A DNA stretch of 32,375 nt from Bacillota bacterium (lineage in GTDB: Bacteria > Bacillota > Clostridia > Christensenellales > Aristaeellaceae): contig JAEYRW010000115.1 of NCBI GenBank assembly GCA_023435435.1, forward strand, positions 1 through 32,375, written 5' to 3'. The translations under genes were made by a program, and so were the position numbers. Positions 16,026 to 24,263 of this stretch are shown one piece after another (the stretch's first letter is position 1; every line of letters starts with the position of its first letter). Under the pieces are notes generated by a model. That model made no database searches. It was given only the letters and a program-made list of their open reading frames with translations, and was not told the origin of the DNA.

Positions 16026-17096
16026 ATGCAGGAGATCAGGTTTATACCGGCCGCTTCGTTCAAGGCCAAACCCGCCGATGAAACAAAAATGGGCTTCGGC
16101 AAGCTTTTTACGGACTATATGTTCACCATGGACTACTCGTCTGACAAGGGCTGGCACGATCCCCGCGTCGAGCCCTACCATCCGTTCACCCTCGACCCGA
16201 GCTCTTCCGTCTTTCACTACGGCCAGGAGATTTTCGAAGGCCTCAAGTGCTACCGCCGGGCGGACGGCGGGGTGCAGCTCTTCCGCGCCAGGGACAACTT
16301 CGCGCGCATGAATTCCTCCGCCGAGCGGATGTGCATTCCGGCGTTTGACGAGGATGTGGCCATGAAGGGCCTCGAGGCGCTTTTGAAGGTGGAAAAGGAC
16401 TGGGTGCCGCATTCAAACGGCGCGACGCTCTACATCCGGCCCACCATCATCGCCACAGAGCCGGCGCTGGGCGTTCACGCGGCGCATCACTATATCTTCT
16501 TTATCATCCTCTCGCCCTCCGGCGCGTATTATCCCGGCGGGCTCGCGCCCGTGGGCATCTATGTGGAGGACAAATATGTGCGCGCGGTGCGCGGCGGCGT
16601 GGGCTTTGCCAAGACCGGCGGCAACTATGCGGCCTCCATCAAGGCCGGCGACGCGGCCGAAAAGCGCGGCTATACGCAGGTTCTGTGGCTCGACGGTGTG
16701 GAGCAGAAGTACGTCGAGGAAGTCGGCGCCATGAACATGATGTTCGTTATCGGCGGGAAGATCGTCACGCCCGTCCTCAACGGCTCAATTTTGCCCGGCA
16801 TCACCCGCGATTCCGTAATGAAGCTCGCGAAAGACATGGGCTACACGGTGGAGGAGCGCAAAATTTCCATCGCGGAAGTGCTGGAAGCGGCCGAAAAGGG
16901 TACCCTCGACGAGGCGTTCGGCACCGGTACCGCGGCGGTGGTCTCGCCCGTGGGCAAGCTTGGCTACGAGGACAGGGACTACATCCTCAACGGCGGGAAG
17001 ATCGGCCCCATCGCCCAGAAACTCTACGACACCCTGACCGGCATCCAGTTTGGCGAAATCGCCGACAAGTTCGGCTGGATCACCCCCATCGAATAG
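16026..17096 (+). CDS. ilvE: Branched-chain amino acid aminotransferase
   Basis: This 356-residue class IV PLP enzyme transfers the amino group between leucine, isoleucine or valine and 2-oxoglutarate. It has the longer, eukaryote-like form seen in many Firmicutes, starting with QEIRFIPAASFKAKP. Visible signatures are FHYGQEIFEGLKCYR, GFAKTGGNYAAS with the PLP lysine at K196, QVLWLDGVEQKYVEEVGAMN, and GTGTAAVVSPVG near the C-terminus. ATG 16026 follows a GGGAGGGAG site. It is the first gene of a tightly packed run that continues into the pseudouridine synthase 5 bases downstream. Confidence 0.95.
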   Translation: MQEIRFIPAASFKAKPADETKMGFGKLFTDYMFTMDYSSDKGWHDPRVEPYHPFTLDPSSSVFHYGQEIFEGLKCYRRADGGVQLFRARDNFARMNSSAERMCIPAFDEDVAMKGLEALLKVEKDWVPHSNGATLYIRPTIIATEPALGVHAAHHYIFFIILSPSGAYYPGGLAPVGIYVEDKYVRAVRGGVGFAKTGGNYAASIKAGDAAEKRGYTQVLWLDGVEQKYVEEVGAMNMMFVIGGKIVTPVLNGSILPGITRDSVMKLAKDMGYTVEERKISIAEVLEAAEKGTLDEAFGTGTAAVVSPVGKLGYEDRDYILNGGKIGPIAQKLYDTLTGIQFGEIADKFGWITPIE

Positions 17097-17101
17097 AAGA
17101 A

Positions 17102-17920
17102 ATGATCGCTCATACCGTGCCGCGCGGCGTGCGCCCGACGCCCCTTTCGCGCTATGTCGCCCGCGCGTACCCCATGCTGGACGCGCGGGAGGCGTTCAAA
17201 CGGCGCGATGTGAAGGTCAACGGCGCGCGCCAAAGCGGCGAGTTTCCCGTATCGGGCGGGGACCTGATTGAAATTTATCTGAACCTGAACGCGGCGCTCG
17301 ACGTCATATATCATGGCGGCGGGCTTTTGGTCGTCTCAAAGCCCCAGGGGCTGCCCGTGGACGTGGATCAGGATGGCGTCGGCGCGGATACCGCCCTCAC
17401 CCGGGCGCGGATCATCGACCCGGCGGCGCGTCTCTGCCACAGACTCGACGCCCAGACGGGCGGCGCGCTTTTGTTCGCCACGGACGAGGCGGCCTACGAA
17501 AGTTGCCTCGCGGCGTTCAGGGAGCACCGGGTGGGGAAGCGCTACGCCGCCCTCGTTTCCGGCGCGTTCGACGCGCCCGCGGGCACATACCGCGACCGGC
17601 TTTTGAAGGATGCGGCGGATGCGCGGGTGAAAATCGCGGGCGGGGAAAGCGGGCTGGCCGTGGAGACGCGCTGGCGCGTGGAAAGCCGCCCGGACGAGAG
17701 CCTCACGCGGGTTTTGCTTACGCCGGTGACGGGACGCACCCACCAGCTGCGCGCACACATGGCCCATCACGGCCACCCCATTCTCGGTGACGACAAGTAC
17801 GGCGACCGGGCGCTCAACAAAAAATACCGGACGAAGCTCTGCCTCTGGTGCGAATTTCTGTCGCTTCAGGGCATGGAGTTTCTCTCGCCCGCGCCCGACT
17901 GGCTCGCCAGACACAAATGA
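17102..17920 (+). CDS. RluA-family pseudouridine synthase
   Basis: This 272-residue protein isomerises uridine to pseudouridine in RNA, most likely rRNA. An N-terminal S4-like RNA-binding domain (about 12-60, DAREAFKRRDVKVNG) precedes the catalytic domain with the RluA motif CHRLDAQTGG, in which D116 is the catalytic aspartate (the usual TSG is TGG here). GRTHQLRAHMAHHGHPILGDDKYG is the conserved substrate-side motif. The ATG at 17102, 5 bases after the ilvE stop, gives an N-terminus that fits the family; an in-frame extension upstream would overlap ilvE and is rejected. The RNA target position cannot be assigned. Confidence 0.9.
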   Translation: MIAHTVPRGVRPTPLSRYVARAYPMLDAREAFKRRDVKVNGARQSGEFPVSGGDLIEIYLNLNAALDVIYHGGGLLVVSKPQGLPVDVDQDGVGADTALTRARIIDPAARLCHRLDAQTGGALLFATDEAAYESCLAAFREHRVGKRYAALVSGAFDAPAGTYRDRLLKDAADARVKIAGGESGLAVETRWRVESRPDESLTRVLLTPVTGRTHQLRAHMAHHGHPILGDDKYGDRALNKKYRTKLCLWCEFLSLQGMEFLSPAPDWLARHK

Positions 17921-17931
17921 CGGAGGAAATG

Positions 17932-18759
17932 ATGGACGTAAAGCTCATCGCGGCGGACCTCGACGGAACTCTCCTCGACGGGGCGGGCGAAATCCCCGCA
18001 ATCAACGTCCGGGCCCTTTCGGAATGCCAAAAGCGCGGCATCCGCGTTCTTTTTTCCAGCGGGCGTTCGTTCGAATCCATTTCCCATCTGGCCCGGCGCG
18101 CGGGGCTTGACCCCATGGTTTCCTCGGTAAACGGCGCGCGGATCGATCTTTCCACGGCGGGCGGCGCCCTGGCTGAATTTACCATGGACGAAAAAACGTC
18201 CCTGGGCGTGTACGAAGTCCTCATGAACGCCGGGGTCTACTTCATGGCCTTCACCCGCGGCCACAGCTACATGGCCAACCTTCCGGCACGGGAAGGGCTC
18301 AAGACGCACATCCATCAGCCCGGCGTCTATTCCTACGGCGGATATCCCTATGAAATGGTGGCCGACCCGGCGCGCGTGCGCGCGGAGGGCACGGTGTCCC
18401 CCTATAAATACGTGGTGTTCGCCCACGACTACGACCCGGTGTTCGAGGAAATCCGTGGGGCGCTCTCCCCTTTGCGTCTCTCGATTTCAAGCTCGTGGCG
18501 GGACAACCTCGAAATCATGCGCCCGGGCGTCGACAAGGGGACATCCCTGAAGCTCGTGGCGGAGCGCTTCGGCATTCAGCCCGGGGCCGTGATGGCCTTC
18601 GGCGACAATACAAACGATGTTCCCATGTTCGAGTACGCCGGGCATCCCGTGGCGATGGCGCGGGCCGAGGCGTGCGCCCGCGACGCGGCGCGGTATTTCG
18701 CGTCTGACTGCAATGAGGGCGGCGTGGGAAAACTGATTGAGGAGTTGGTTCTTTCGTGA
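17932..18759 (+). CDS. HAD-superfamily Cof-type phosphatase (first of a tandem pair)
   Basis: This 275-residue cytosolic hydrolase has the HAD motif I DLDGT (nucleophile D9, acid/base D11 in AADLDGTLLD), motif II in FSSGRS, Lys in GVDKGTSLK and motif IV GDNTNDVPMF. Between motifs II and III is the C2 alpha/beta cap typical of Cof/sugar-phosphate phosphatases. Substrates are likely small phosphorylated metabolites; none can be assigned. ATG 17932 sits 5-6 bases after GGAGG, better than ATG 17929. Its end overlaps the next HAD gene by 4 bases. Confidence 0.9.
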   Translation: MDVKLIAADLDGTLLDGAGEIPAINVRALSECQKRGIRVLFSSGRSFESISHLARRAGLDPMVSSVNGARIDLSTAGGALAEFTMDEKTSLGVYEVLMNAGVYFMAFTRGHSYMANLPAREGLKTHIHQPGVYSYGGYPYEMVADPARVRAEGTVSPYKYVVFAHDYDPVFEEIRGALSPLRLSISSSWRDNLEIMRPGVDKGTSLKLVAERFGIQPGAVMAFGDNTNDVPMFEYAGHPVAMARAEACARDAARYFASDCNEGGVGKLIEELVLS

Positions 18760-19565
18760 AGATCGCGCTGGTGGTTTCGGACATCGACGATACGCTTTTG
18801 CCCAAGGGCGGCAAAATTTCCGACCGGACGCGGCGCGCGGTGGCGGCGCTCAACGAAAAAAGCATCCCCTTCGTGCTGGCCAGCGGCAGGTGGTTTCCGT
18901 CCACCGTCTCCGTGGCGGAGGAAATCGGCTGCAAGGGGCCGCTCATCGTGGCGAACGGCGGCTGTGTCATCACCCGCGCGGGTGAGGTTTTGAAGGAATT
19001 CTGCATGGAGGACGCGGACGTTGGGGCCGCGTATGAGATTATCCGGGACGCGGGCGCACTCATTACCAGCTATGTGCGCGGCGCCATCTACCGGCTGAAT
19101 GTCAAAACCATGGAAAACCGACCGCCGGAAAAGCATTCCTATTTCGGGGGCGACCTGTTCGAGGTGGTGGACGACGACAGAACCCGCTTCGAGACGGAGG
19201 CCCTCAGGGACGTCTATAAAATGGAAGTCTATTCAAACGACGAAGGGCTTTTGCGGGAATTGCGCGCGGATTTGACGGCTGCGGGGCTCAGCGTTTCCAG
19301 CTCGTTCCGCACCAACATCGAGATCACGACCAAGGGCCTTGGCAAGGGCACGGCGCTTCTCTGGCTTGCGGAGTCCATGGGCATTTCGGGCGAAGATGTC
19401 ATGGCCTTCGGGGACAACACCAACGACATGCAGATGCTCTCGTGCGCGGGCTGGGGCGTGGCCATGGGCAACGCCGTACCGGAACTCAAGAAGATGGCGA
19501 GGCTCGTCGCGGCCGACTGCCAGTCGGACGGGCTTGCGCGGGTCATCGAGGAGAATGTGCTGTGA
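18756..19565 (+). CDS. HAD-superfamily Cof-type phosphatase (second of a tandem pair)
   Basis: This 269-residue protein has the same architecture as its neighbour: SDIDDT (D9 and D11), LASGRW, GLGKGTALLWLAESMG with the conserved Lys, and GDNTNDMQML. It begins with GTG overlapping the previous stop (GTGA). The two proteins share the motif spacing and the SxSSSxRxNxEI segment before the Lys, so they probably arose by duplication, with divergence in the cap region. The specific substrate is unknown. Confidence 0.9.
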   Translation: MKIALVVSDIDDTLLPKGGKISDRTRRAVAALNEKSIPFVLASGRWFPSTVSVAEEIGCKGPLIVANGGCVITRAGEVLKEFCMEDADVGAAYEIIRDAGALITSYVRGAIYRLNVKTMENRPPEKHSYFGGDLFEVVDDDRTRFETEALRDVYKMEVYSNDEGLLRELRADLTAAGLSVSSSFRTNIEITTKGLGKGTALLWLAESMGISGEDVMAFGDNTNDMQMLSCAGWGVAMGNAVPELKKMARLVAADCQSDGLARVIEENVL

Positions 19566-20080
19566 ATGAACTGCACGTCGTGCTCGTCAATCCCGAGATT
19601 CCCCAAAACACGGGGAATATCGCCCGCACCTGCGCGGCCACGGGGGCGATTCTGCACCTCATCAAGCCCCTGGGCTTTCGGCTGGACGACAAGTACATGA
19701 AGCGGGCGGGGCTCGATTACTGGTTTCTCACGGACGTGCGCGTGCACGAATCCTGGGCGGCGTTTTGCGCGGAACATCCGGATGCGCGCATGCATTATCT
19801 GACCACGAAGGCGCCGCGCGCCCATGCGGAGGCAGCCTACGCGCCGGGGGACTTTCTGGTGTTCGGCCGGGAGACGAAGGGCCTCGACGAGACGCTTTTG
19901 GCCGCCCATTACGAAAGCTGCGTGCGCATTCCCATGCGGGCGGAGGCGCGTTCGTTAAACCTTTCCAACTCCGTGGCAGTCGTTCTCTACGAGGCGCTTC
20001 GGCAGCTGGACTTTCCGGGGCTCGCGCGGGAAGGGCGTCTCACGGAGGAAAATGCGGGCGAATGGGTGGATTATTTATAG
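19562..20080 (+). CDS. trmL: tRNA (cytidine/uridine-34 2'-O)-methyltransferase TrmL
   Basis: This 172-residue SPOUT methyltransferase matches TrmL (YibK/CspR), which methylates the wobble ribose of some tRNALeu species using S-adenosylmethionine. Signatures are VLVNPEIPQNTGNIARTC at the N-terminus, LHLIKPLGF, FGRETKGLDE and the knot motif IPMRAEARSLNLSNSVAV. It lacks an extra RNA-binding domain, as expected for this short family. The GTG start at 19562 overlaps the previous stop codon, showing translational coupling with the HAD genes. Confidence 0.93.
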   Translation: MNELHVVLVNPEIPQNTGNIARTCAATGAILHLIKPLGFRLDDKYMKRAGLDYWFLTDVRVHESWAAFCAEHPDARMHYLTTKAPRAHAEAAYAPGDFLVFGRETKGLDETLLAAHYESCVRIPMRAEARSLNLSNSVAVVLYEALRQLDFPGLAREGRLTEENAGEWVDYL

Positions 20081-20081
20081 C

Positions 20082-20110
20082 TTGACCGCAATTTTTGACG
20101 ATGCTATAAT
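20082..20110 (+). promoter_or_regulatory. Strong promoter upstream of the small membrane protein/UDG genes
   Basis: TTGACC (20082-20087), a 17-base spacer and a perfect TATAAT (20105-20110) lie about 28 bases upstream of the next start codon. The -35 box begins 1 base after the trmL stop codon, so this unit can be expressed independently. Confidence 0.85.
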
Positions 20111-20137
20111 GGACGAAACGAAAGAGAGGCGATGGGG

Positions 20138-20356
20138 ATGGCGAAGCTGTACACCCGGCGCGAGGCGCGCAACAGGCGGCTGACGTTCAAAATTTTTGCC
20201 GGCATGTTCGACTTCATCGGCACGGTGGCGAGCGTCATCATCATCCTCGGCTGCGTGGTGCTGGTGCTTCAGCTGGTAAAATGGGTGCTTTCCGATTTTG
20301 ACACATCCTTCGGCGCGATGCTTCAGATGTTCAAAGAGGCGGTTGTGATCGAATGA
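20138..20356 (+). CDS. Small single-pass membrane protein, unknown function
   Basis: This 72-residue protein has a basic N-terminus (MAKLYTRREARNRRL), one strong membrane helix (about 26-48, FIGTVASVIIILGCVVLVLQLV) and a short C-terminal tail. I do not recognise a family. The start at 20138 is preferred because AGAGG lies 8 bases upstream; ATG 20132 would add two residues. Its stop overlaps the uracil-DNA glycosylase start (ATGA), so the two are coupled and it sits first after a strong promoter. Confidence 0.75.
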   Translation: MAKLYTRREARNRRLTFKIFAGMFDFIGTVASVIIILGCVVLVLQLVKWVLSDFDTSFGAMLQMFKEAVVIE

Positions 20357-20913
20357 CGACCTCGTGGCCGACATTGATCGCCGAAATCGGTGCGTGCCGA
20401 AAGTGTAGGCTGTGCGAGGGCCGCGCCAACGTGGTGCCGGGAGAGGGCAACCCCGAGGCGGACCTCATGTTCATCGGCGAAGGCCCGGGACAGGAGGAAG
20501 ACCGCCAGGGCCGCCCCTTCGTCGGGCGCTCGGGCGAGCTTCTGACGCGGATGATCCACGCCATCGGCATCGAGCGCAGCGAGTGCTACATCGCCAACAT
20601 CGTCAAGTGCCGTCCGCCGGGAAACCGCAACCCCGAGCCCGACGAAGCGGAGGCGTGCCTCCCGTATCTGCGCATGCAGACGGCGCTCATCCGCCCCAAG
20701 GTCATCGTGCTTCTGGGCAAGGTCGCCTGCCGGTACACGCTGCGGGAGGAAATCTTCGTGACCCGCGACCACGGCAGATGGTACGAGAAAAAGGGCGTCT
20801 TCCTGATGCCGACGTACCATCCTTCGGCGCTTCTGCGGGACCCGACCAAGAAGCGGGACGCGTGGGAGGACTTTCAGAAGGTGCGGGACAGGTTGCGGGA
20901 ATTGACATCATAG
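20353..20913 (+). CDS. Family 4 uracil-DNA glycosylase (4Fe-4S)
   Basis: This 186-residue enzyme removes uracil from DNA to start base-excision repair. Four Fe-S cysteines are visible at the family positions: C15 and C18 (CRKC), C86 (IVKCRPPGNRNP) and C102 (EACLPYL). Active-site motifs are GEGPGQEEDRQGRPFVGRSG and TYHPSALLR. Length is normal for the family. The start codon overlaps the small membrane gene stop, and a second UDG-like gene follows 17 bases downstream. Confidence 0.95.
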   Translation: MTTSWPTLIAEIGACRKCRLCEGRANVVPGEGNPEADLMFIGEGPGQEEDRQGRPFVGRSGELLTRMIHAIGIERSECYIANIVKCRPPGNRNPEPDEAEACLPYLRMQTALIRPKVIVLLGKVACRYTLREEIFVTRDHGRWYEKKGVFLMPTYHPSALLRDPTKKRDAWEDFQKVRDRLRELTS

Positions 20914-20930
20914 CGGCCGAGGTGTATGGA

Positions 20931-21497
20931 ATGGACGAAATGCGGGCGCGGCTTGCCGCGCTCATCGATTCGGTGTACGAGGGCGAAAAGAAGGTGCTCG
21001 TGTTCGGCGAGGGCGCGACCGGTGCCCGCGTGATGATGATCGGCGAGGCGCCGGGGGAGCAGGAGGCGCTTTTGGGCCGTCCCTTTGTGGGGCGGGCGGG
21101 GAAGAACCTCGACGAGTTTATCGCGGCCTCCGGGCTTTCGCGCGCAGAGATGTACGTGACAAACGTCGTGAAGTTCCGGCCGACCCGGATCTCCGCCGCG
21201 GGCCGGGTGGTTAACCGCACGCCGACCCAGGAGGAAATCCAGCTCTTTCTTCCGTTTTTGAAGCGGGAGATCGCCTTTACAAAGCCCCAAATTCTCGTGA
21301 CGCTGGGGAACGTGCCGCTCAGGGCCCTGCTTGGCCCCGGCGCGGTCATCGGCGAGATGCACGGAACGCTTCTGGAGACCCCCCACGGGAGGCTGTTTCC
21401 CATGTACCACCCCGCCTCCCTCATCTACAACCGCGCGCTGCGGGACGCGTACGCGGCGGATATGTGCGCTCTTTCTGAATTAATCAAAAATATGTAA
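20931..21497 (+). CDS. Uracil-DNA glycosylase-like protein lacking Fe-S cysteines
   Basis: This 188-residue paralogue of the gene upstream keeps the fold motifs GEAPGEQEALLGRPFVGRAG (about 38-57), VTNVVKFRPTR and MYHPASL. All four cluster cysteines are gone: there is no CxxC at the N-terminus, F82 replaces the Cys of KCRPP, and Phe-Leu replaces the Cys near 106. The single Cys, near the C-terminus, is outside the family positions. It could be a cluster-free glycosylase or have another DNA-related role. The ATG at 20931 has GAGG 8 bases upstream. Similar cluster-free members occur in Clostridia as I recall. Confidence 0.85.
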   Translation: MDEMRARLAALIDSVYEGEKKVLVFGEGATGARVMMIGEAPGEQEALLGRPFVGRAGKNLDEFIAASGLSRAEMYVTNVVKFRPTRISAAGRVVNRTPTQEEIQLFLPFLKREIAFTKPQILVTLGNVPLRALLGPGAVIGEMHGTLLETPHGRLFPMYHPASLIYNRALRDAYAADMCALSELIKNM

Positions 21498-21679
21498 AAA
21501 ATTAACCAAAGATTGTGAAGCCGTATGTTTCTTTCGCGCTCCAAATGTGTATGATATTACTTGCGCCAAGAGGAACATACTTTTTTATGGTATGTCATCA
21601 TAGACGAAGCGGGTGCATACATTCCGTTGATTGACCCGCGCAGGACTGAATCCATGTGATCGCGTTTGGAGGAAATAAT

Positions 21680-22084
21680 ATGGCACTTGTCAAATGCCCG
21701 CGCTGCGAGCTGAATTACATGAACGACACCGACGAGATGTGCTCCGTCTGCCGCCGCGAGGTGCGCGGGGAGAGCGAAAGTTACGACATGATCGAGCTGT
21801 GCTCGGAGTGCGGCGAAAACGCGGTGGTGCCCGGCTATGAGCTGTGCGCTACCTGCCTCAAGGAGCTGCAGCGCAGGACCGCCCAGGACGCGGGCGACGA
21901 TACCATCGTGCGCGAGGACCCCACCATCGGTATCGATTCGGTTTCCACCATGGACGAAATCGCCTTGGACATCGACGACGACCTCGAGGAGACCTCCTTC
22001 GAAGGCGAGGACGATTCCTTCGAAGAAGAGGACGAGGAGGACGCGGACGACGAAGACGAAGATGATGAGGATGACGAGGACTGA
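21680..22084 (+). CDS. Zinc-ribbon protein with long acidic tail
   Basis: This 134-residue protein has two Cys4 zinc-ribbon-like modules: C6, C9, C21 and C24 (CPRC, CSVC), and C41, C44, C56 and C59 (CSEC, CATC). The C-terminal third is almost only Asp and Glu (DDDLEETSFEGEDDSFEEEDEE onward, about 105-134). No family is recognised. The combination suggests binding to a nucleic acid or protein partner, with the acidic tail mimicking nucleic acid or tuning interaction; that is inference. ATG 21680 follows TTGGAGG by 7-8 bases. The upstream gap (21498-21679) holds a TATGAT-like box and short inverted repeats but no clear promoter. Confidence 0.82.
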   Translation: MALVKCPRCELNYMNDTDEMCSVCRREVRGESESYDMIELCSECGENAVVPGYELCATCLKELQRRTAQDAGDDTIVREDPTIGIDSVSTMDEIALDIDDDLEETSFEGEDDSFEEEDEEDADDEDEDDEDDED

Positions 22085-22086
22085 CC

Positions 22087-22773
22087 GTGGCCATATACGC
22101 GATCTCGGATCTCCACCTTCCGGCGCGCGAGAAGCCGATGAGCGTCTTCGGCGCGCACTGGGAAAACCACTTTGAAAAGATATCCGCCGACTGGCGCGCG
22201 CGCGTCCGGCCGGAGGATATTGTTTTGCTCCCGGGAGACCTCACCTGGGCGATGCGCCTGGAGGACGCCGCGGAGGACATTCGCCGCGTGGGGGATTTGC
22301 CCGGAAAGAAGATCATTCTGCGCGGAAACCACGATTACTGGTGGAGCGCCATTGGGCGGGTGCGCAGGGCGCTCCCGGCCGGGATGTATGCCCTTCAAAA
22401 CGACGCCATGGCGCTGGACGGATATGTCTTCGCGGGTTCGCGCGGCTGGACGGTGCCCGGCGGGGACGCGGACGCGGAGGACGTCAAAATCTACGAGCGG
22501 GAAAGGCTTCGGCTCAGGATGTCCCTGGAAAATGCCCGGCGGCTTTCAAACGGGATGCCGCTGGTGGTCATGATGCATTATCCGCCCTTCACACCCTCAA
22601 ACGCCGGCTACGCGGACATCCTCTCTGAATTTGCGGCGGACGTCTGCGTCTACGGTCATTTGCACGGAGCAAGTCTCGCCTACGCCTTTACGGGCGTGCG
22701 CGACGGAATCGAATATCATCAGGTCTCCTGCGACGGACTCGATTTCAAATTGAAGCTGATCCGGGAAAACTGA
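22087..22773 (+). CDS. Calcineurin-like metallophosphoesterase
   Basis: This 228-residue protein carries the five metallophosphoesterase blocks in order: D8-x-H10 (ISDLHL), GD (LLPGDLTW), GNHD (LRGNHDYWW), MMHYPP and GHLHG. These bind two metal ions and hydrolyse phosphate esters; the substrate is unknown. It starts with GTG 2 bases after the stop of the zinc-ribbon gene, with weak ribosome-site spacing, so expression is probably coupled to it. Length fits stand-alone members common in Firmicutes. Confidence 0.9.
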   Translation: MAIYAISDLHLPAREKPMSVFGAHWENHFEKISADWRARVRPEDIVLLPGDLTWAMRLEDAAEDIRRVGDLPGKKIILRGNHDYWWSAIGRVRRALPAGMYALQNDAMALDGYVFAGSRGWTVPGGDADAEDVKIYERERLRLRMSLENARRLSNGMPLVVMMHYPPFTPSNAGYADILSEFAADVCVYGHLHGASLAYAFTGVRDGIEYHQVSCDGLDFKLKLIREN

Positions 22774-22882
22774 GGGCGTTGTCCCCTCCGTGGCAAGACG
22801 GCATTTCAAATCACAATTAAATCATTCGTTTTCCCGCCCGCGCGGCTGTTATCCAAATCCGCCGCGAGTTTCCGATTTCTTG

Positions 22883-22911
22883 TTTACAACGGGCGCGCGG
22901 GTTGGTATAAT
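22883..22911 (+). promoter_or_regulatory. Promoter of the rhamnose isomerase gene
   Basis: TTTACA (22883-22888), 17 bases, TATAAT (22906-22911), followed by a 39-base leader with a perfect AAGGAGG ribosome site (22938-22944). No inverted-repeat operator is obvious. The rest of the 177-base gap (22774-22950) shows nothing else I can identify. Confidence 0.82.
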
Positions 22912-22950
22912 AGTCGAAGAAAGTCCTAATGCGTTTTAAGGAGGAATACC

Positions 22951-24219
22951 ATGGCAGATATGGAAAAGCTGGTCCAGGCCGGTTTCGATTACGCGAAGGA
23001 AATCTACGCGTCGAAGGGTGTGGACGTCGAGTCGGCGATGGAAAAGGCCGCAAACACCGCCATTTCGCTGCACTGCTGGCAGGGCGACGACGTCGTCGGC
23101 TTCGAGGGCGGCGGCGGCGCGTCGGGCGGCATTGCCACCACCGGCAACTACCCCGGCCGCGCGCGCACCGCGGATGAGCTCCGCGCGGACCTCAATTTCG
23201 CGATGCCCATGATCCCCGGCAAGTCCAAGCTCAACCTCCACGCCTCCTACGCTGAGCTGAACGGCAAAAAGCTGGACCGCGACGAGTATACCATCGCCGA
23301 GTTCCAGGGCTGGGTCGACTGGGCCAAGTCCAAAAAAATCGGCCTCGACTTCAACCCCACCTATTTTTCCCATCCCTTCGCCGAAGACGGCTTTACCCTT
23401 GCTTCCCGGAACGAGGCGCACAGGAAATTCTGGATCGAGCACGGCAAGCGCTGCCGCGAAATCGGCGAGGAGTTCGGCAAGCAGCTGGGCATTCCCTGCG
23501 TCATCAATTTCTGGATGCCCGACGGCTACAAGGACAACGTTGAGGACAGCGCCACGCCCCGCAAGCTGATGCTTGATTCCCTCGACCAGATCTTCGCCGC
23601 GAAGCAGATTTCCGGGGATTTCGTCAAGGACGCCGTTGAGTCGAAGCTGTTCGGTCTGGGCGTCGAAGCCTACACCGTAGGCTCTTCCGAGCTCATGCTC
23701 GGCTACGCCGTCACCCGCAAAAAGCTTCTTTGCCTGGACGCGGGCCACTTCCATCCCACCGAGAAGATTTCCCAGAAGATTTCCGCGTGCATGCAGTACC
23801 TGGACGAGATGCTCCTGCACGTTTCCCGCCCCATGCGCTGGGATTCCGATCACGTCGTGACGCTGGACGACGAGCTCCAGGACATCATGAACGAGATCGT
23901 GAAAAACGGCTACCAGGATCGGGTGAACATCGCCCTCGACTTCTTCGACGCGTCCATCAACCGCGTGGCGGCGTGGATCATCGGCACCCGCAACGCCCAG
24001 AAGGCGCTTCTCAAGGCCTACCTCAGCCCCACCGCCACCATCAAGGCCGCCGAGGTGGCCCAGGATTACACATCCCGTCTGGCGCTCCAGGAGGAGGCCA
24101 AGACCCTGCCCTTCACTGCTGTCTGGGACATGTACTGCCAGAAGCAGGGCGCGCCCGTGGGCGACCACTGGCTCACCCTCGTCAAGCAGTATGAGAAGGA
24201 CGTGCTTTCCAAGCGCTAA
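22951..24219 (+). CDS. rhaA: L-rhamnose isomerase
   Basis: This 422-residue enzyme converts L-rhamnose to L-rhamnulose. Length and sequence match RhaA throughout: SLHCWQGDDVVGFEG near the N-terminus, DFNPTYFSHPFA, KLLCLDAGHFHPTEKISQKI with metal-binding Asp and His, and WDSDHVVTLDDEL. It is a single-gene unit with its own promoter and terminator. No rhamnulokinase, aldolase, permease or regulator lies within this window, so the rest of the pathway must be elsewhere or the isomerase serves another sugar. Confidence 0.95.
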   Translation: MADMEKLVQAGFDYAKEIYASKGVDVESAMEKAANTAISLHCWQGDDVVGFEGGGGASGGIATTGNYPGRARTADELRADLNFAMPMIPGKSKLNLHASYAELNGKKLDRDEYTIAEFQGWVDWAKSKKIGLDFNPTYFSHPFAEDGFTLASRNEAHRKFWIEHGKRCREIGEEFGKQLGIPCVINFWMPDGYKDNVEDSATPRKLMLDSLDQIFAAKQISGDFVKDAVESKLFGLGVEAYTVGSSELMLGYAVTRKKLLCLDAGHFHPTEKISQKISACMQYLDEMLLHVSRPMRWDSDHVVTLDDELQDIMNEIVKNGYQDRVNIALDFFDASINRVAAWIIGTRNAQKALLKAYLSPTATIKAAEVAQDYTSRLALQEEAKTLPFTAVWDMYCQKQGAPVGDHWLTLVKQYEKDVLSKR

Positions 24220-24226
24220 CGACCAT

Positions 24227-24256
24227 AGGGCTGCCCGTGCGGCGGCCCTCTTTTTT
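24227..24256 (+). terminator. Intrinsic terminator of rhaA
   Basis: AGGGCTGCC (24227-24235) pairs with GGCGGCCCT (24241-24249) with one G-T wobble and a 5-base loop, followed by C and six T. It begins 7 bases after the rhaA stop and ends 7 bases before the next start codon. Confidence 0.9.
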
Positions 24257-24263
24257 ATGCGGA

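Noticed and set aside
15873..16412. N-terminal extension of the - strand hypothetical protein
   Set aside because: It is antisense to ilvE and crosses both promoters; the ribosome site supports the ATG at 15872.
16685..17101. 139-codon N-terminal extension of the pseudouridine synthase
   Set aside because: It overlaps ilvE in another frame; family length and the S4-domain start support the ATG at 17102.
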